From NCBI GenBank assembly GCA_007988785.1, contig BJUU01000004.1, positions 1 to 64,000 of the forward strand: DNA of 64,000 nt, read 5' to 3'. The position numbers were made by a program, and so were the translations under genes. Source of the DNA: Agrococcus baldri (GTDB lineage: Bacteria; Actinomycetota; Actinomycetes; Actinomycetales; Microbacteriaceae). Of the stretch, positions 1 to 8,154 are shown piece after piece; position 1 is the stretch's first letter; each line of letters begins with the position of its first letter. Under the pieces are notes generated by a model. That model was not told the DNA's origin, did not search any database, and was given only the letters and a program-made list of their open reading frames with translations.

Positions 1-771
1 CTCGAGCCGCTCGCCGACCCCGCCGGGCTGCCGGAACTGCCAGAGGGCCCGGGCGCCCTCGAGCTGCGCGACGTCGCCCTCGAGCCGGGCCTGCGCGGCG
101 TGAGCGCGCGCGCCGAGCCGGGGCAGACGGTGGCCGTGATCGGCGGCAACGGCGCCGGCAAGTCGACGCTCGGCAGCGTCGCCGCCCGGCTGGTCGACCC
201 GGAGTCCGGCACGGTGGCGCTCGACGGCACCGATCTGCGCGAGGCGCGGCTGCGCTCGGTGCGGCACGCGATCGGCGTGGTGGGCCCCGACCTGCCGCTC
301 ATGCGCGGCTCGCTCGAGCGCAACGTGCGCTACCGACACCCGCGCATCGACGAGGCCGAGGTGGCCGGCATCGCGGCCCTCACCGGGGTCGACGCGCTCG
401 CCGAGCGGCTCGAGCAGGGCTGGAGCACCGACGTGGGCGAATCCGGCCGGCAGCTCTCGGCCGGCCAGCGCACCCGCGTGGCGCTCGCCAGGGCGATGCT
501 GGGCGACCCGCGCATCCTCGTGCTCGACGAGGCGGATGCGCACCTCGACGCCCAGACCCGCGAGACGCTGCGCGCGGTGGTGCGGGGCCGCACCGGCACC
601 ACGCTCGTCATCACCCACGATGCCGAGATGGTCGCATCCGCCGACGTCGTCTGGCACCTGGATGCGGGCGAGCTCGTCGAGGTGGGCCCGCCGGCCGACC
701 TGCTGGCCGGCGACGGACCCACCGCGAGGCTGTTCGGGCGTCAGGACCAGCGGGCGGCGAGCCGCTCGTAG
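1..771 (+). CDS. ABC transporter ATP-binding domain, 5'-truncated
   Basis: The reading frame is open from base 1, so the start and any membrane domain lie outside the window. The visible part is a complete nucleotide-binding domain. It has a Walker A motif (GGNGAGKST) about 50 residues in, the signature LSAGQ, Walker B (ILVLDEAD) and an H-loop (ITHD). The D-loop region reads EADAHLDAQT. The arrangement fits the C-terminal half of a type I exporter half-transporter such as the CydC/MsbA group. This is inferred from domain order, because no membrane segment is visible. The substrate cannot be told. The last 31 bases overlap the end of the convergent SRPBCC gene. Confidence 0.85.
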   Translation, partial: LEPLADPAGLPELPEGPGALELRDVALEPGLRGVSARAEPGQTVAVIGGNGAGKSTLGSVAARLVDPESGTVALDGTDLREARLRSVRHAIGVVGPDLPLMRGSLERNVRYRHPRIDEAEVAGIAALTGVDALAERLEQGWSTDVGESGRQLSAGQRTRVALARAMLGDPRILVLDEADAHLDAQTRETLRAVVRGRTGTTLVITHDAEMVASADVVWHLDAGELVEVGPPADLLAGDGPTARLFGRQDQRAASRS

Positions 772-1217
772 CCGGCGTCCACGCCGACGTCCATGCCGCT
801 GGCGTAGGCGCCGTCGCGGGTCTCCTTCGAGTCGTAGACGGTGTCGGTGCGCAGCGTCGTGACGCCGTCGGCCTCGGTGAGCGTGACGGTGTTGGTGGCG
901 GGCGGGAGCTCCATGCCGCCCATCGCCGAGCCGCCCATGCGCTCGACGGTGACCAGGCGGTGCGGTGCCTCGACCTCGAGCACATCGGCCGAGATGGTGA
1001 GCGTGCCGTCGTCGTCGACCCACTCCCACTCGATCGAGCCGCCGGGGCGGATGTCCATCTCGCAGGTGCGGAACTCGGTCTCGGGGTTGGGGCCGAGCAG
1101 CCAGGTGCGCACGCTCTCGGGCTCGGTGTACGCCTTCCACACCTCTGCCGCCGGGGCGGCGAAGTCGCGCTCGTAGCGGATGGAGGTGTCGTCGGGCAGG
1201 CTGAATCGGGTCTTCAT
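741..1217 (-). CDS. SRPBCC (AHSA1-like) domain protein
   Basis: This encodes 158 residues of the START/Bet v1-like SRPBCC fold (activator of Hsp90 ATPase homologue 1 type). Typical features are the N-terminal RDFAAPAAEVWKAYTEPE stretch, the central GGSIEWEWVDDDG and the later VTLTEADGVTTL strand. Such proteins bind hydrophobic ligands in a cavity, and the ligand here is unknown. The ATG start overlaps the stop of the upstream ArsR gene in an ATGA, so the two are translationally coupled. ArsR plus SRPBCC is a very common actinobacterial pair in which the regulator controls both genes. The 3' end overlaps the convergent ABC gene. Confidence 0.88.
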   Translation of the reverse strand: MKTRFSLPDDTSIRYERDFAAPAAEVWKAYTEPESVRTWLLGPNPETEFRTCEMDIRPGGSIEWEWVDDDGTLTISADVLEVEAPHRLVTVERMGGSAMGGMELPPATNTVTLTEADGVTTLRTDTVYDSKETRDGAYASGMDVGVDAGYERLAARWS

Positions 1218-1588
1218 GATCTCTCCTTGGGGTTGTTGCCGGAGCCTTGCGGCCGGGTTCCCGACGTCAGGTGCGCCTCGAGGCGGTCGAGTCGGGCGTC
1301 GACCTGCACCTCGAACTGGGAGACGAAGACGGCAGCGCGGATGAGCGGCGCGAGCTCGATCATGCGGTGGATGCGCTGCGCGTCGCGCTCCGACCGCACC
1401 AGCCCTGCCTCCCCGAGCACCTTGAGGTGCTTCGAGACGGCTGGCTGGCTGAGTCCGGCGAGCGCGGTGAGCTCGGTGACGGTCGCGGGCCCCGACCGCA
1501 GCCGCAGCAGGATGCGGCGGCGCGTGCGGTCGGAGAGCGCGGCGAAGATGGCATCGAGCGTCTCGTCGTCGACGTTCGCTGCATCCAT
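1214..1588 (-). CDS. ArsR-family winged-helix transcriptional regulator
   Basis: This 124-residue protein has one winged helix-turn-helix across residues 8-85. The ALSDRTRRRILLRL segment leads into the recognition helix around SQPAVSKHLKVL, followed by the wing. No metal-binding Cys cluster of the ArsR/SmtB type is present, so a metal sensor is unlikely. It looks like the subgroup paired with SRPBCC proteins. It is the first gene of a two-gene operon and overlaps the next start by 4 bp. Autoregulation is probable, because a short inverted repeat lies just upstream. Confidence 0.9.
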   Translation of the reverse strand: MDAANVDDETLDAIFAALSDRTRRRILLRLRSGPATVTELTALAGLSQPAVSKHLKVLGEAGLVRSERDAQRIHRMIELAPLIRAAVFVSQFEVQVDARLDRLEAHLTSGTRPQGSGNNPKERS

Positions 1589-1615
1589 GTCGCACCCTCG
1601 CTTCCATCACCATTC

Positions 1616-1627
1616 GGTTCTATAACC
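1616..1627 (-). promoter_or_regulatory. Possible ArsR operator / -10 region
   Basis: The inverted repeat GGTTCTATAACC (4-bp arms) lies 28 bp before the arsR-like start. Read on the minus strand it contains TATAGA, a plausible -10 box. Overlap of an operator and a -10 would suit autorepression. The repeat is short, so the call is tentative. Confidence 0.3.
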
Positions 1628-1695
1628 ACTTAGCAATGTACGCGCGCGCCGGAGCACGTGTCAAGCCCTCGTCGAAGATCGGCGGATGCGCTGCG

Positions 1696-2880
1696 TCAGG
1701 CCGACGGCGCGGGCTCGCGTCGGCCGCCGGCCAGGTCGGCGGCCCAGCCGACGACGCGCTCGAAGGGGCCGCGCGCCCGGCCGCTCGCCAGCAGCGCGCC
1801 GATGCCGAGCGCGACGGCGAGCTGCAGGGCCCAGCCGCCCCATCCGCCCACGAGCCCCGGCGCGGCCTCGACGAGCCGGCCGCCCAGCAGCGTCAGCAGC
1901 ACCACGTGCACGATGTAGATCGTCAGCGGGGCGCCGCCCGCGGCCCGCAGCGGCTCGAGCACGCGCAGCCCGCGCGCCGGCAGCGACGCGGCGAGCAGGC
2001 TGAGCGCCGCGATCACGAGCAGCGCGATGCCGACGGTGCGTGCGATGTCGGCGGGCGTGCCGGTGTGCGGCGCGGCGAGCAGCTGCCACACCGGATCGGT
2101 GCCGCCGGCGCCGTAGCCGTTGGCGAGGAAGGTCTCGCGCACGACCGCGAGCGGCTGCCCCTCGAGCGCGGCGATCGCGCGCAGCCCGAGCTCGGTGCTC
2201 ACGAGCCCGGCCGCGACGAGCGCGGCACCGGCGCCGCCGATCGCGAGCAGCGCCGCGCGCGCCCGGCCGGCCGCGGTGGCGGCGAGAATCACGCGCGCGA
2301 CGAGCATGCCGATCGTCAGGTAGGCCGTCCAGGTGATCGCGGGGTAGACGCCCGAGACCAGCACGTTGTTGACGGTCGCGAGTGGCTGCGCGATGAGCTC
2401 GGCGACGGAGTGGCCGCCGGGCAGCGCGGGCCACTCGACGCGGGTCGTCGCGGCGATCGAGCCGACCGTCGCCGACAGCGCGACGGCGAGCAGCGCGAGC
2501 AGCCAGCTCGGCAGCAGCACGAGCACGGCGCCGGCCATGATGGCGACGCCGAAGGGGACGAGCACGACGTAGACGGCGGTCGCCAGCGGGATCACGAGGA
2601 AGCCCAGCACTACGACGGCGAGGCCGCGCGCGAGCGTCGAGCGCACCGCTCCCCCGCGGTCGCCCGCGGCGAGGCGGGCGCGGGCGGCGAGCACGACGCT
2701 CACGCCGCCGAGCACCGCAAAGAGCGTCGACGGCGGCCCCTCGATGAGCGCGACGACGGCGGCGGGCGGCTGCTGCTCGCTCTGGAAGAGCGTGTGGGCG
2801 GCCATCATCCCCGCGACGGCGACGAGCCGCGCGAGGTCGATGCCGACCAGTCGATCGCCGAGCCGTGCGGTGCCGCTCAC
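1696..2880 (-). CDS. Acyltransferase-like multi-pass membrane protein
   Basis: The protein has about 394 residues from the GTG at 2880 and about ten hydrophobic segments. The N-terminal motif GIDLARLVAVAGMMAAH and the C-terminal LTIYIVHVVLL match membrane proteins of the DUF418 / heparan-alpha-glucosaminide N-acetyltransferase-like group. These move acyl groups across or onto cell-envelope molecules, and the substrate here is unknown. An ATG further upstream would add 30 Arg/Ala-rich residues that run towards the repeat region, so the GTG directly before the conserved N-terminus is preferred. No partner gene is adjacent. It is transcribed away from the repeat pair at 2983-3112. Confidence 0.7.
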   Translation of the reverse strand: MSGTARLGDRLVGIDLARLVAVAGMMAAHTLFQSEQQPPAAVVALIEGPPSTLFAVLGGVSVVLAARARLAAGDRGGAVRSTLARGLAVVVLGFLVIPLATAVYVVLVPFGVAIMAGAVLVLLPSWLLALLAVALSATVGSIAATTRVEWPALPGGHSVAELIAQPLATVNNVLVSGVYPAITWTAYLTIGMLVARVILAATAAGRARAALLAIGGAGAALVAAGLVSTELGLRAIAALEGQPLAVVRETFLANGYGAGGTDPVWQLLAAPHTGTPADIARTVGIALLVIAALSLLAASLPARGLRVLEPLRAAGGAPLTIYIVHVVLLTLLGGRLVEAAPGLVGGWGGWALQLAVALGIGALLASGRARGPFERVVGWAADLAGGRREPAPSA

Positions 2881-2982
2881 GTCACCATCGTGCCGCAGGA
2901 GCGCCTCGCGACCCTGCGCATCCGCCCCACGCCGTCGTACCGCGGTCGCAACCCCGCGCATCCGCCCCACGCCGCCGTGCCG

Positions 2983-3112
2983 CCGAGCTTCCCCGAATGG
3001 TGCGCCTGCGCCTCACAACGCACCATCTCGGGAAGCTCGCCAGCGGGTGCATGCGCGAGCTTCCCCGAATGGTGCGGTTGCGGCGAGAAGCGCACCATCT
3101 CGGGAAGCTCGC
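2983..3112. repeat. Paired 58-nt palindromic element, locus 1
   Basis: Two 58-nt units (2983-3040 and 3055-3112) are separated by 14 nt, a 72-nt period. Each begins with CCGAGCTTCCCC or GCGAGCTTCCCC and ends with CGGGAAGCTCGC. The terminal arms can pair, and a second inverted repeat (ATGGTGCG / CGCACCAT) lies inside. Two other loci in the window carry the same pair in the opposite internal orientation. The pair fills most of the 298-bp gap between glpX and the acyltransferase-like gene. Imperfect CGCATCCGCCCCACGCCG repeats sit just before it. Confidence 0.85.
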
Positions 3113-3178
3113 GGATGGGGCTGCGTCGCGGAAGGGCGCCGGCGGCTCAGGCGCGGGCGTGCTCAGGCGCGAGGGGGC

Positions 3179-4192
3179 TCAGCTGCGCGCCCACTCCTTC
3201 TCGAGCCACTTCTCGGCGCGGTGCTCGGCGATCACGCGCCGGGCGGTGCCCGTCTTCGAGCGCAGCACGAGCGACTCGGTGCGGATGAGCGGCCCCTTGC
3301 GGCGCACGCCGTCGAGCAGCTGCCCGTCGGTGACGCCCGTGGCGACGAAGTAGGTGTTGTCGCTGGCGACCAGGTCGTTCAGCCCCAGCACGCGCGTCAG
3401 GTCGTGGCCGGCGGCGACCACCTTGCGGTGCTCCTCGTCGCTCTGCGGCGCCAGCCGCCCCTCCATGAAGCCGCCGAGCGCCTTGATCGCGCACGCGGTG
3501 ATGACGCCCTCCGGCGTGCCGCCGGCGCCCGCGCACATGTCGATGCGGCTCTCCCAGCGGGAGGCGTTGATGCCGCCGGCGACGTCGCCGTCGCGCATCA
3601 GCCGCGTGCCCGCGCCGGCCGAGCGGATCTCGTCGATGAGCTCGGCGTGCCGGGGGCGGTCGAGCACGGCGACGACGATGTCCTCGACGTCCTTGCCGGT
3701 CGCGCGCGCGTACTCGCGGATGTTGTCGCCGATCGACTGCTCGAGCGAGATGACGCCGTGCGCCTCGGGGCCGGCGACCAGCTTGTCCATGTAGAAGGCG
3801 TCGACCGGGTCGTACATCGTGCCGCGGTCGGCGACGGCGATGACGCTCAGCGCGTTCTGGCGGCCGGCGGCGGTGAGCGAGGTGCCGTCGATCGGGTCGA
3901 CGGCGATGTCGGCGCTCGGGCCGCGGCCGTTGCCGACGTGCTCGCCGTTGAAGAGCATCGGCGCCTCGTCCTTCTCGCCCTCGCCGATGACGATCACGCC
4001 GTCGAAGGCGACGGTGGCGAGGAAGGTGCGCATCGCGGCGACCGCAGCGCCGTCGGCGGCGTTCTTGTCGCCGCGGCCGATGTACGGCACCGCGCGGATC
4101 GCGGCGGCCTCGGTCGCGCGCACGAGCTCCATGGCGAGGTTGCGGTCGGGGTTGTCGAAGACCGGGGCCTTCTGCGAGTCGCTCTGCGGCAC
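3179..4192 (-). CDS. glpX: Fructose-1,6-bisphosphatase, class II
   Basis: This 337-residue protein hydrolyses fructose 1,6-bisphosphate to fructose 6-phosphate, the committed gluconeogenic step in actinobacteria. GlpX hallmarks are the metal-site motifs GEGEKDEAPML and VDPIDGTSLTAAGR, then the DRPRH and GAGGTPEGV stretches that close the sugar-phosphate site. The length is normal for the family. The GTG start at 4192 follows a GGAGG ribosome site, and a TAGGCT -10 lies about 35 bp upstream. Together with the class II aldolase at 17 kb it supplies the gluconeogenic hexose steps. It is the only GlpX-like protein in the window. Confidence 0.95.
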   Translation of the reverse strand: MPQSDSQKAPVFDNPDRNLAMELVRATEAAAIRAVPYIGRGDKNAADGAAVAAMRTFLATVAFDGVIVIGEGEKDEAPMLFNGEHVGNGRGPSADIAVDPIDGTSLTAAGRQNALSVIAVADRGTMYDPVDAFYMDKLVAGPEAHGVISLEQSIGDNIREYARATGKDVEDIVVAVLDRPRHAELIDEIRSAGAGTRLMRDGDVAGGINASRWESRIDMCAGAGGTPEGVITACAIKALGGFMEGRLAPQSDEEHRKVVAAGHDLTRVLGLNDLVASDNTYFVATGVTDGQLLDGVRRKGPLIRTESLVLRSKTGTARRVIAEHRAEKWLEKEWARS

Positions 4193-4294
4193 GGGGGTCC
4201 TCCATCGGATCGGGGCGTGCTTCGAGCCTAGTGAGCGGATGCGGCGCGTCCGTCACGCGCGCACGCGAAAGTCCCCCGGTTCCTTCACCCTGCG

Positions 4295-4888
4295 CTACTC
4301 CAGCTCTGCGATGACCTCGGCGATCGCGGCCAGGATGACGGCCGAGGAGGTGGCGCCGGGGTCGGGGTAGCCGAGATCCGGGCTCGAGGCGTCGAAGCGA
4401 TCCTCGATGGCGGCCGTCTCGACGGCCGCCTCCTCGGCGACGCCTGCGGCATGCGCCGCGGCATCCGCACCCGGCTCGCCGCGCTGCAGGTGCACGTGCG
4501 CGTCACCGAGCGCCGGCAGCAGCGTGTCGACGATCGACTTGTCGCCGATCGCTGCCTCGGTCGACGACTCCAGGGCGCGCAGCGCCGCGTCGATCACGGC
4601 CGTCGGCCCCTCGTCGAGCGCGGCGGCGGCAGCGGCCCCCATCGCGCCCCAGAGGGTGTTGGCGCCGCCCTCCTCGCCTGCCCATGCCTCGGCGGCAGCG
4701 GCGAGCGCCTGCCCCTCCGGCGCGGCGGCGGCCGCGGCGCGGGCGGCGGTGGCGCCGGCGAGCACGTGCGTGCCGTGGTTGCCGTCGTCGCCGATGGCGT
4801 CGAGCTCGTCGAGCTCCTCGCGGGCCTCGTCGAGCGCGACCACGATGCGGTCGAGTGCCGCGCGGACGATGGCGTCGTGCTGCTGCAT
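4295..4888 (-). CDS. DhaL-like (Dak2 domain) protein, orphan
   Basis: This 197-residue protein consists only of a DhaL/Dak2-type helical barrel. The metal- and nucleotide-binding signature is present but altered: GDDGNHGTHV replaces the usual GDGDHG. The distal GDKSIVDTLLPAL and YPDPGATS motifs are retained. DhaL normally supplies the nucleotide-binding half of dihydroxyacetone-type kinases, but no DhaK partner is adjacent. The nearest DhaK is the fused kinase at 14.5-16.2 kb. The gene sits just upstream of glpX on the same strand, with a 102-bp gap. A GGGAGG ribosome site precedes the ATG. It may act with an unlinked DhaK or have drifted in function. Confidence 0.75.
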   Translation of the reverse strand: MQQHDAIVRAALDRIVVALDEAREELDELDAIGDDGNHGTHVLAGATAARAAAAAAPEGQALAAAAEAWAGEEGGANTLWGAMGAAAAAALDEGPTAVIDAALRALESSTEAAIGDKSIVDTLLPALGDAHVHLQRGEPGADAAAHAAGVAEEAAVETAAIEDRFDASSPDLGYPDPGATSSAVILAAIAEVIAELE

Positions 4889-5014
4889 GGTGCCTCCCTC
4901 GGCGCGCGCCCGCAGGGGCCGGGCGCGTGCCAGAAGCGTACGCCGTGCGGCCGAACGGCACGTGCACGCCCGCATCGTGCCGCGCGGACCCTCGTGCGGC
5001 GGCCGACGGAGGAC

Positions 5015-5048
5015 GGCCGGATCGGGTGTCGCGGATCCCGATCCGGCC
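5015..5048 (-). terminator. Terminator of the tctCBA unit
   Basis: A perfect 12-bp stem (GGCCGGATCGGG and CCCGATCCGGCC) with a 10-nt loop lies 38 bp past the tctA stop codon. There is no U-tract, as is usual in high-GC actinobacteria. Confidence 0.7.
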
Positions 5049-5085
5049 TGAGCGCATCCTGGGTGGATGCGCCGCTGGTGCGGCG

Positions 5086-6585
5086 TCAGACGCCGGCGGT
5101 CTCCTTGACGCGCCTGCGGCGCAGCAGGCCGATGAGCTTCGGCACCACGACCATCGCGACGGCGAACAGCAGCACGCCGACGGCGATCGGGCTCGTGAAC
5201 ACGACGCCCAGGTCGCCCTGCCCGATCGCGCTCGTCTGCACGAGCGCCTTCTCGAACAGCGGCCCGAGCACGAGGCCGAGCACGAAGGGCGCCATCGGCA
5301 GGTCGAGCTCCTTCATGATGTAGCCCAGCACGCCGAAGATCAGCACGAGCCAGACGCTGAACATGTTGTTGCTCACCGCGTAGGCGCCCACGAGCGAGGT
5401 CAGCAGGATGATCGGGTACAGGTAGCCGTAGGGGATGCCGAGCATCTGCGCGAACACCGGCGCGAGCGGCAGGTTCAGCACCAGCAGCAGCACGTTGCCG
5501 ATGAAGAACGACACGAGCAGGCCCCAGACGAGCTCGGGCTGGCTCTCGAACAGCAGCGGACCGGGCTGCAGGCCGAAGATCGTGAACGCGCCGAGCAGCA
5601 CGGCCGTGGTCGCGCCACCAGGGATGCCGAGCGAGAGCGTCGGCACGAAGTTGGCATTGGCCGCGGCGTTGTTGGCGCTCTCGGGGCTCGCGACGCCCTC
5701 GATCGCGCCCTTGCCGAAGTTGGCCCGGTTCCTGCTGACGCGGCGCTCGATGCCGTACGACATGAACGACGCGAGCGTCGAGCCGGCGCCGGGCAGCACG
5801 CCGAAGGCGAAGCCGATGCCCGAGCCGCGCAGGATCGCGGGCATCGAGTCGGTGATGTCCTTGCGCTTGATCACCATGTCCTTGAAGCGCGCCTTGATCG
5901 GCTCGGCCGCGCCGACACGGATCTGGTAGAACACCTCGCCGAGCGCGAAGATGCCGATCATCACCTCGACGAAGGGGATGCCCGAGAGCAGGTTGACGTT
6001 GCCGAAGGTGAAGCGCTCGGTGCTGCCGGTGCCCGGGAAGATGCCGACGGTGGCGACCAGCAGGCCCGCGACCGCCATGAGCGCGCCGCGGATGAACGCG
6101 CCGCCCTGGAAGGTGACGACGATCACGAGGCCGAGGATCATGACGGCGAACATCTCGACGGGCTGGAACTCGAGCGCGATCGTCGCGAGCGGCGGCGCGA
6201 TCGCGATGAGCAGCGCGAGCGAGATGATGGCGGCGATGAACGAGCCGATGGCGCTGATGGCCAGCGCCGCGCCGGCTCTGCCCTTCTTGGCCATCTGGTA
6301 GCCGTCGATCGTGGTGACGACGCTGGCCGCCTCGCCGGGGGTCGAGATGAGCACGGAGGTGATCGTGCCGCCGTACTGCGCGCCGTAGTAGATGCCGGCC
6401 AGCATGATGAGCGCGGTGACGGGCTCCAGGGCGAAGGTGATCGGCAGCAGGATCGCGACGCCGGTGGTGGAGCCGAGGCCGGGCAGCAGGCCGATGACGG
6501 TGCCGAGCAGCACGCCGACGAAGCACCAGACGACGTTCTCGAGCGTCAGCGCGGTCTGGAAGCCGAGCAGCAGGTTGTCGAGCAT
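5086..6585 (-). CDS. tctA: Tripartite tricarboxylate transporter, large membrane subunit
   Basis: This 499-residue integral membrane protein has roughly 11-12 hydrophobic segments. TctA hallmarks are the duplicated proline/glycine loops GLLPGLGSTTG near residue 35 and GVLPGAGSTLA in the second half, plus GIPGGATTA. It forms the ion-coupled channel of a TTT uptake system for carboxylates, together with TctB and the binding protein TctC. The gene order tctC-tctB-tctA is intact and tightly coupled (the tctB stop and tctA start overlap in TGATG). Linkage to the PdxA-like dehydrogenase suggests that the substrate is a sugar acid rather than citrate. Confidence 0.93.
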   Translation of the reverse strand: MLDNLLLGFQTALTLENVVWCFVGVLLGTVIGLLPGLGSTTGVAILLPITFALEPVTALIMLAGIYYGAQYGGTITSVLISTPGEAASVVTTIDGYQMAKKGRAGAALAISAIGSFIAAIISLALLIAIAPPLATIALEFQPVEMFAVMILGLVIVVTFQGGAFIRGALMAVAGLLVATVGIFPGTGSTERFTFGNVNLLSGIPFVEVMIGIFALGEVFYQIRVGAAEPIKARFKDMVIKRKDITDSMPAILRGSGIGFAFGVLPGAGSTLASFMSYGIERRVSRNRANFGKGAIEGVASPESANNAAANANFVPTLSLGIPGGATTAVLLGAFTIFGLQPGPLLFESQPELVWGLLVSFFIGNVLLLVLNLPLAPVFAQMLGIPYGYLYPIILLTSLVGAYAVSNNMFSVWLVLIFGVLGYIMKELDLPMAPFVLGLVLGPLFEKALVQTSAIGQGDLGVVFTSPIAVGVLLFAVAMVVVPKLIGLLRRRRVKETAGV

Positions 6586-7139
6586 CAGATGAATCCGATC
6601 AGGCCGGTCGGCAGCGGCACGCGCAGCAGGAGGCCGAAGATGATGTGGAAGGCGCCGACCGCGATGACCGTGATGATGACGGAGGACACCACCGGGCGGC
6701 GCTCGACAGCGATCGCCACGGCGAGCATGAGCAGGCCGAGCGAGAGCAGCAGGCCGAGCAGCGGCACGAGCAGCAGGGCGACCAGCAGCATGCCGCCGAC
6801 GATCGCGAGCATGCGGTTGCGCTGCCGCTGGCTGCGGCCGAGCGCATCGATGTCGGGCGACTCCTCGACGTGGTCGATCGCCGCGGCGTCGACCTCGGAG
6901 CCGAGCGTGCCGAGCTCGTCGACCGCGCGCCGCTCCTCGCGCTGCAGCAGCGCCATCACGGCGTCCGCGCCGGCGAGCAGCGCCATGATGACGCCGAGGG
7001 CGACGGGCAGGAAGCCCGCGCCGACCTGGCCGTTGTCCTGGGTGACGCCGTAGCCCCATCCTCCGATGGCGGCAGCGATGCCCAGGAGAGCCAGGGCCGC
7101 GCTGAACGCGACCCTGGCGATCCGGGGAGTGAGGGTCAC
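6585..7139 (-). CDS. tctB: Tripartite tricarboxylate transporter, small membrane subunit
   Basis: The 184-residue protein has four hydrophobic segments, the standard TctB topology. A charged cytoplasmic loop (about residues 65-110) separates the first and second pair. The GTG at 7139 overlaps the tctC stop in GTGA and places the first membrane helix near residue 10. Longer upstream frames are only the shadow of tctC. It is the accessory membrane subunit of the TTT carrier. Confidence 0.88.
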   Translation of the reverse strand: MTLTPRIARVAFSAALALLGIAAAIGGWGYGVTQDNGQVGAGFLPVALGVIMALLAGADAVMALLQREERRAVDELGTLGSEVDAAAIDHVEESPDIDALGRSQRQRNRMLAIVGGMLLVALLLVPLLGLLLSLGLLMLAVAIAVERRPVVSSVIITVIAVGAFHIIFGLLLRVPLPTGLIGFI

Positions 7140-8107
7140 GGTGCGAGCGCCGCTTCGAGGTCGGCAGAGTTCTGCGCGAGGTACTCGACGAACTCGTCGC
7201 CGTAGACGGCGTTCGGCTGCATGAGGTTCTCCTCGATGTAGGTCGTGTACTCCTCCGAGGCGACGTACTGCTCGGCGGCGTCGATCCAGTACTGGCGAGC
7301 CTCGTCGCTGATGCCGCCCGGGGCGATGAAGCCGCGCCACTGGGCGAACGAGACGTCGATGCCCTCCTCGATGGCGGTGGGGACGTCGGCGATCTGCTCG
7401 TACTCGTAGCGCTCCTCCGAGAGCGAGCAGAGGGCGCGCAGGTCACCGGACTCGAGCTGGCCGAGCACCTCGCCCGGGTTGAGCGAGCCGACCTGCACGG
7501 TGCCGCCGAGGAGGCCGGCGATGACCTCGCTGCCGCTCTCGAAGGGCACGCGGTCGAACTCGACGCCCTGATCCTGCTCGATGAGCGTGAAGACGATCTC
7601 GTCGAGGCTGATGGCGCCGGAGACGGCGGCGACGACGCCCTCGCCGCCCGCGGCATCCACCACGTCGGTGCACGTCTGGAACGGGCTGTCGGCGGGCACG
7701 ACGACGAGCGTGTAGTCGTCGCCGAGCTTCATGATGGGCGTGAACGAGGTGTGGTCGTAGTCGACGTCGGTGGTGAGCGGCAGCGAGAGCAGCGTGGTCT
7801 CCGCCGCGAGCAGCTGGCTGCCGTTGCCCTCCTGCGCGAACAGGTGCGAGTAGCCGACGGCGCCGGAGCCGCCCTCGCGGTTCTCGACCGTGATCGTGGT
7901 GCCGGTGGCGGCCTCGAGGCCGCTCGCGATGGCCCGGCCGGATGCGTCGGAGCCGCCGCCGGCCGAGAACGGCACGGTCATGCGCACGTCGCTGGGCTCG
8001 AAGGCGCCCTCCTCGCCCGCGGGTGCGCCGCCGCCGGCGCTCGAGCAGCCCGCGAGGGCGGCGATGGCGACGGCGCCGATGGCCGCCGTGGTGATGCGTG
8101 ACTTCAT
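7136..8107 (-). CDS. tctC: Tripartite tricarboxylate transporter substrate-binding lipoprotein
   Basis: This 323-residue protein of the Bug/TctC family captures a carboxylate outside the membrane. A signal peptide ends in the lipobox LAGC with Cys21, so it is anchored as a lipoprotein. The N-terminal VPFSAGGGSDASGR loop and the following strand are the usual carboxylate-binding region. The start has an AAGGA ribosome site 8 bp upstream. It is the third gene of the unit that begins with the isomerase at 10133, and it lies 47 bp after the PdxA-like gene. Sequence alone does not show the ligand. Confidence 0.9.
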   Translation of the reverse strand: MKSRITTAAIGAVAIAALAGCSSAGGGAPAGEEGAFEPSDVRMTVPFSAGGGSDASGRAIASGLEAATGTTITVENREGGSGAVGYSHLFAQEGNGSQLLAAETTLLSLPLTTDVDYDHTSFTPIMKLGDDYTLVVVPADSPFQTCTDVVDAAGGEGVVAAVSGAISLDEIVFTLIEQDQGVEFDRVPFESGSEVIAGLLGGTVQVGSLNPGEVLGQLESGDLRALCSLSEERYEYEQIADVPTAIEEGIDVSFAQWRGFIAPGGISDEARQYWIDAAEQYVASEEYTTYIEENLMQPNAVYGDEFVEYLAQNSADLEAALAP

Positions 8108-8154
8108 TGTCGTGTTCCTTGCTGTCAGGTGGTGGGGATGGGGATGGGGATGCG

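Noticed and set aside
1696-2970. The longer start of the acyltransferase-like gene at 2970
   Set aside because: The extra 30 residues are Arg-rich and come from the start of the CGCATCCGCCCCACGCC repeat region.
2983-3112. Small repeat-containing peptides encoded by the palindromic pairs
   Set aside because: Frames stay open because of GC content and the 72-nt period; there is no start or ribosome site, and both strands are equally open.
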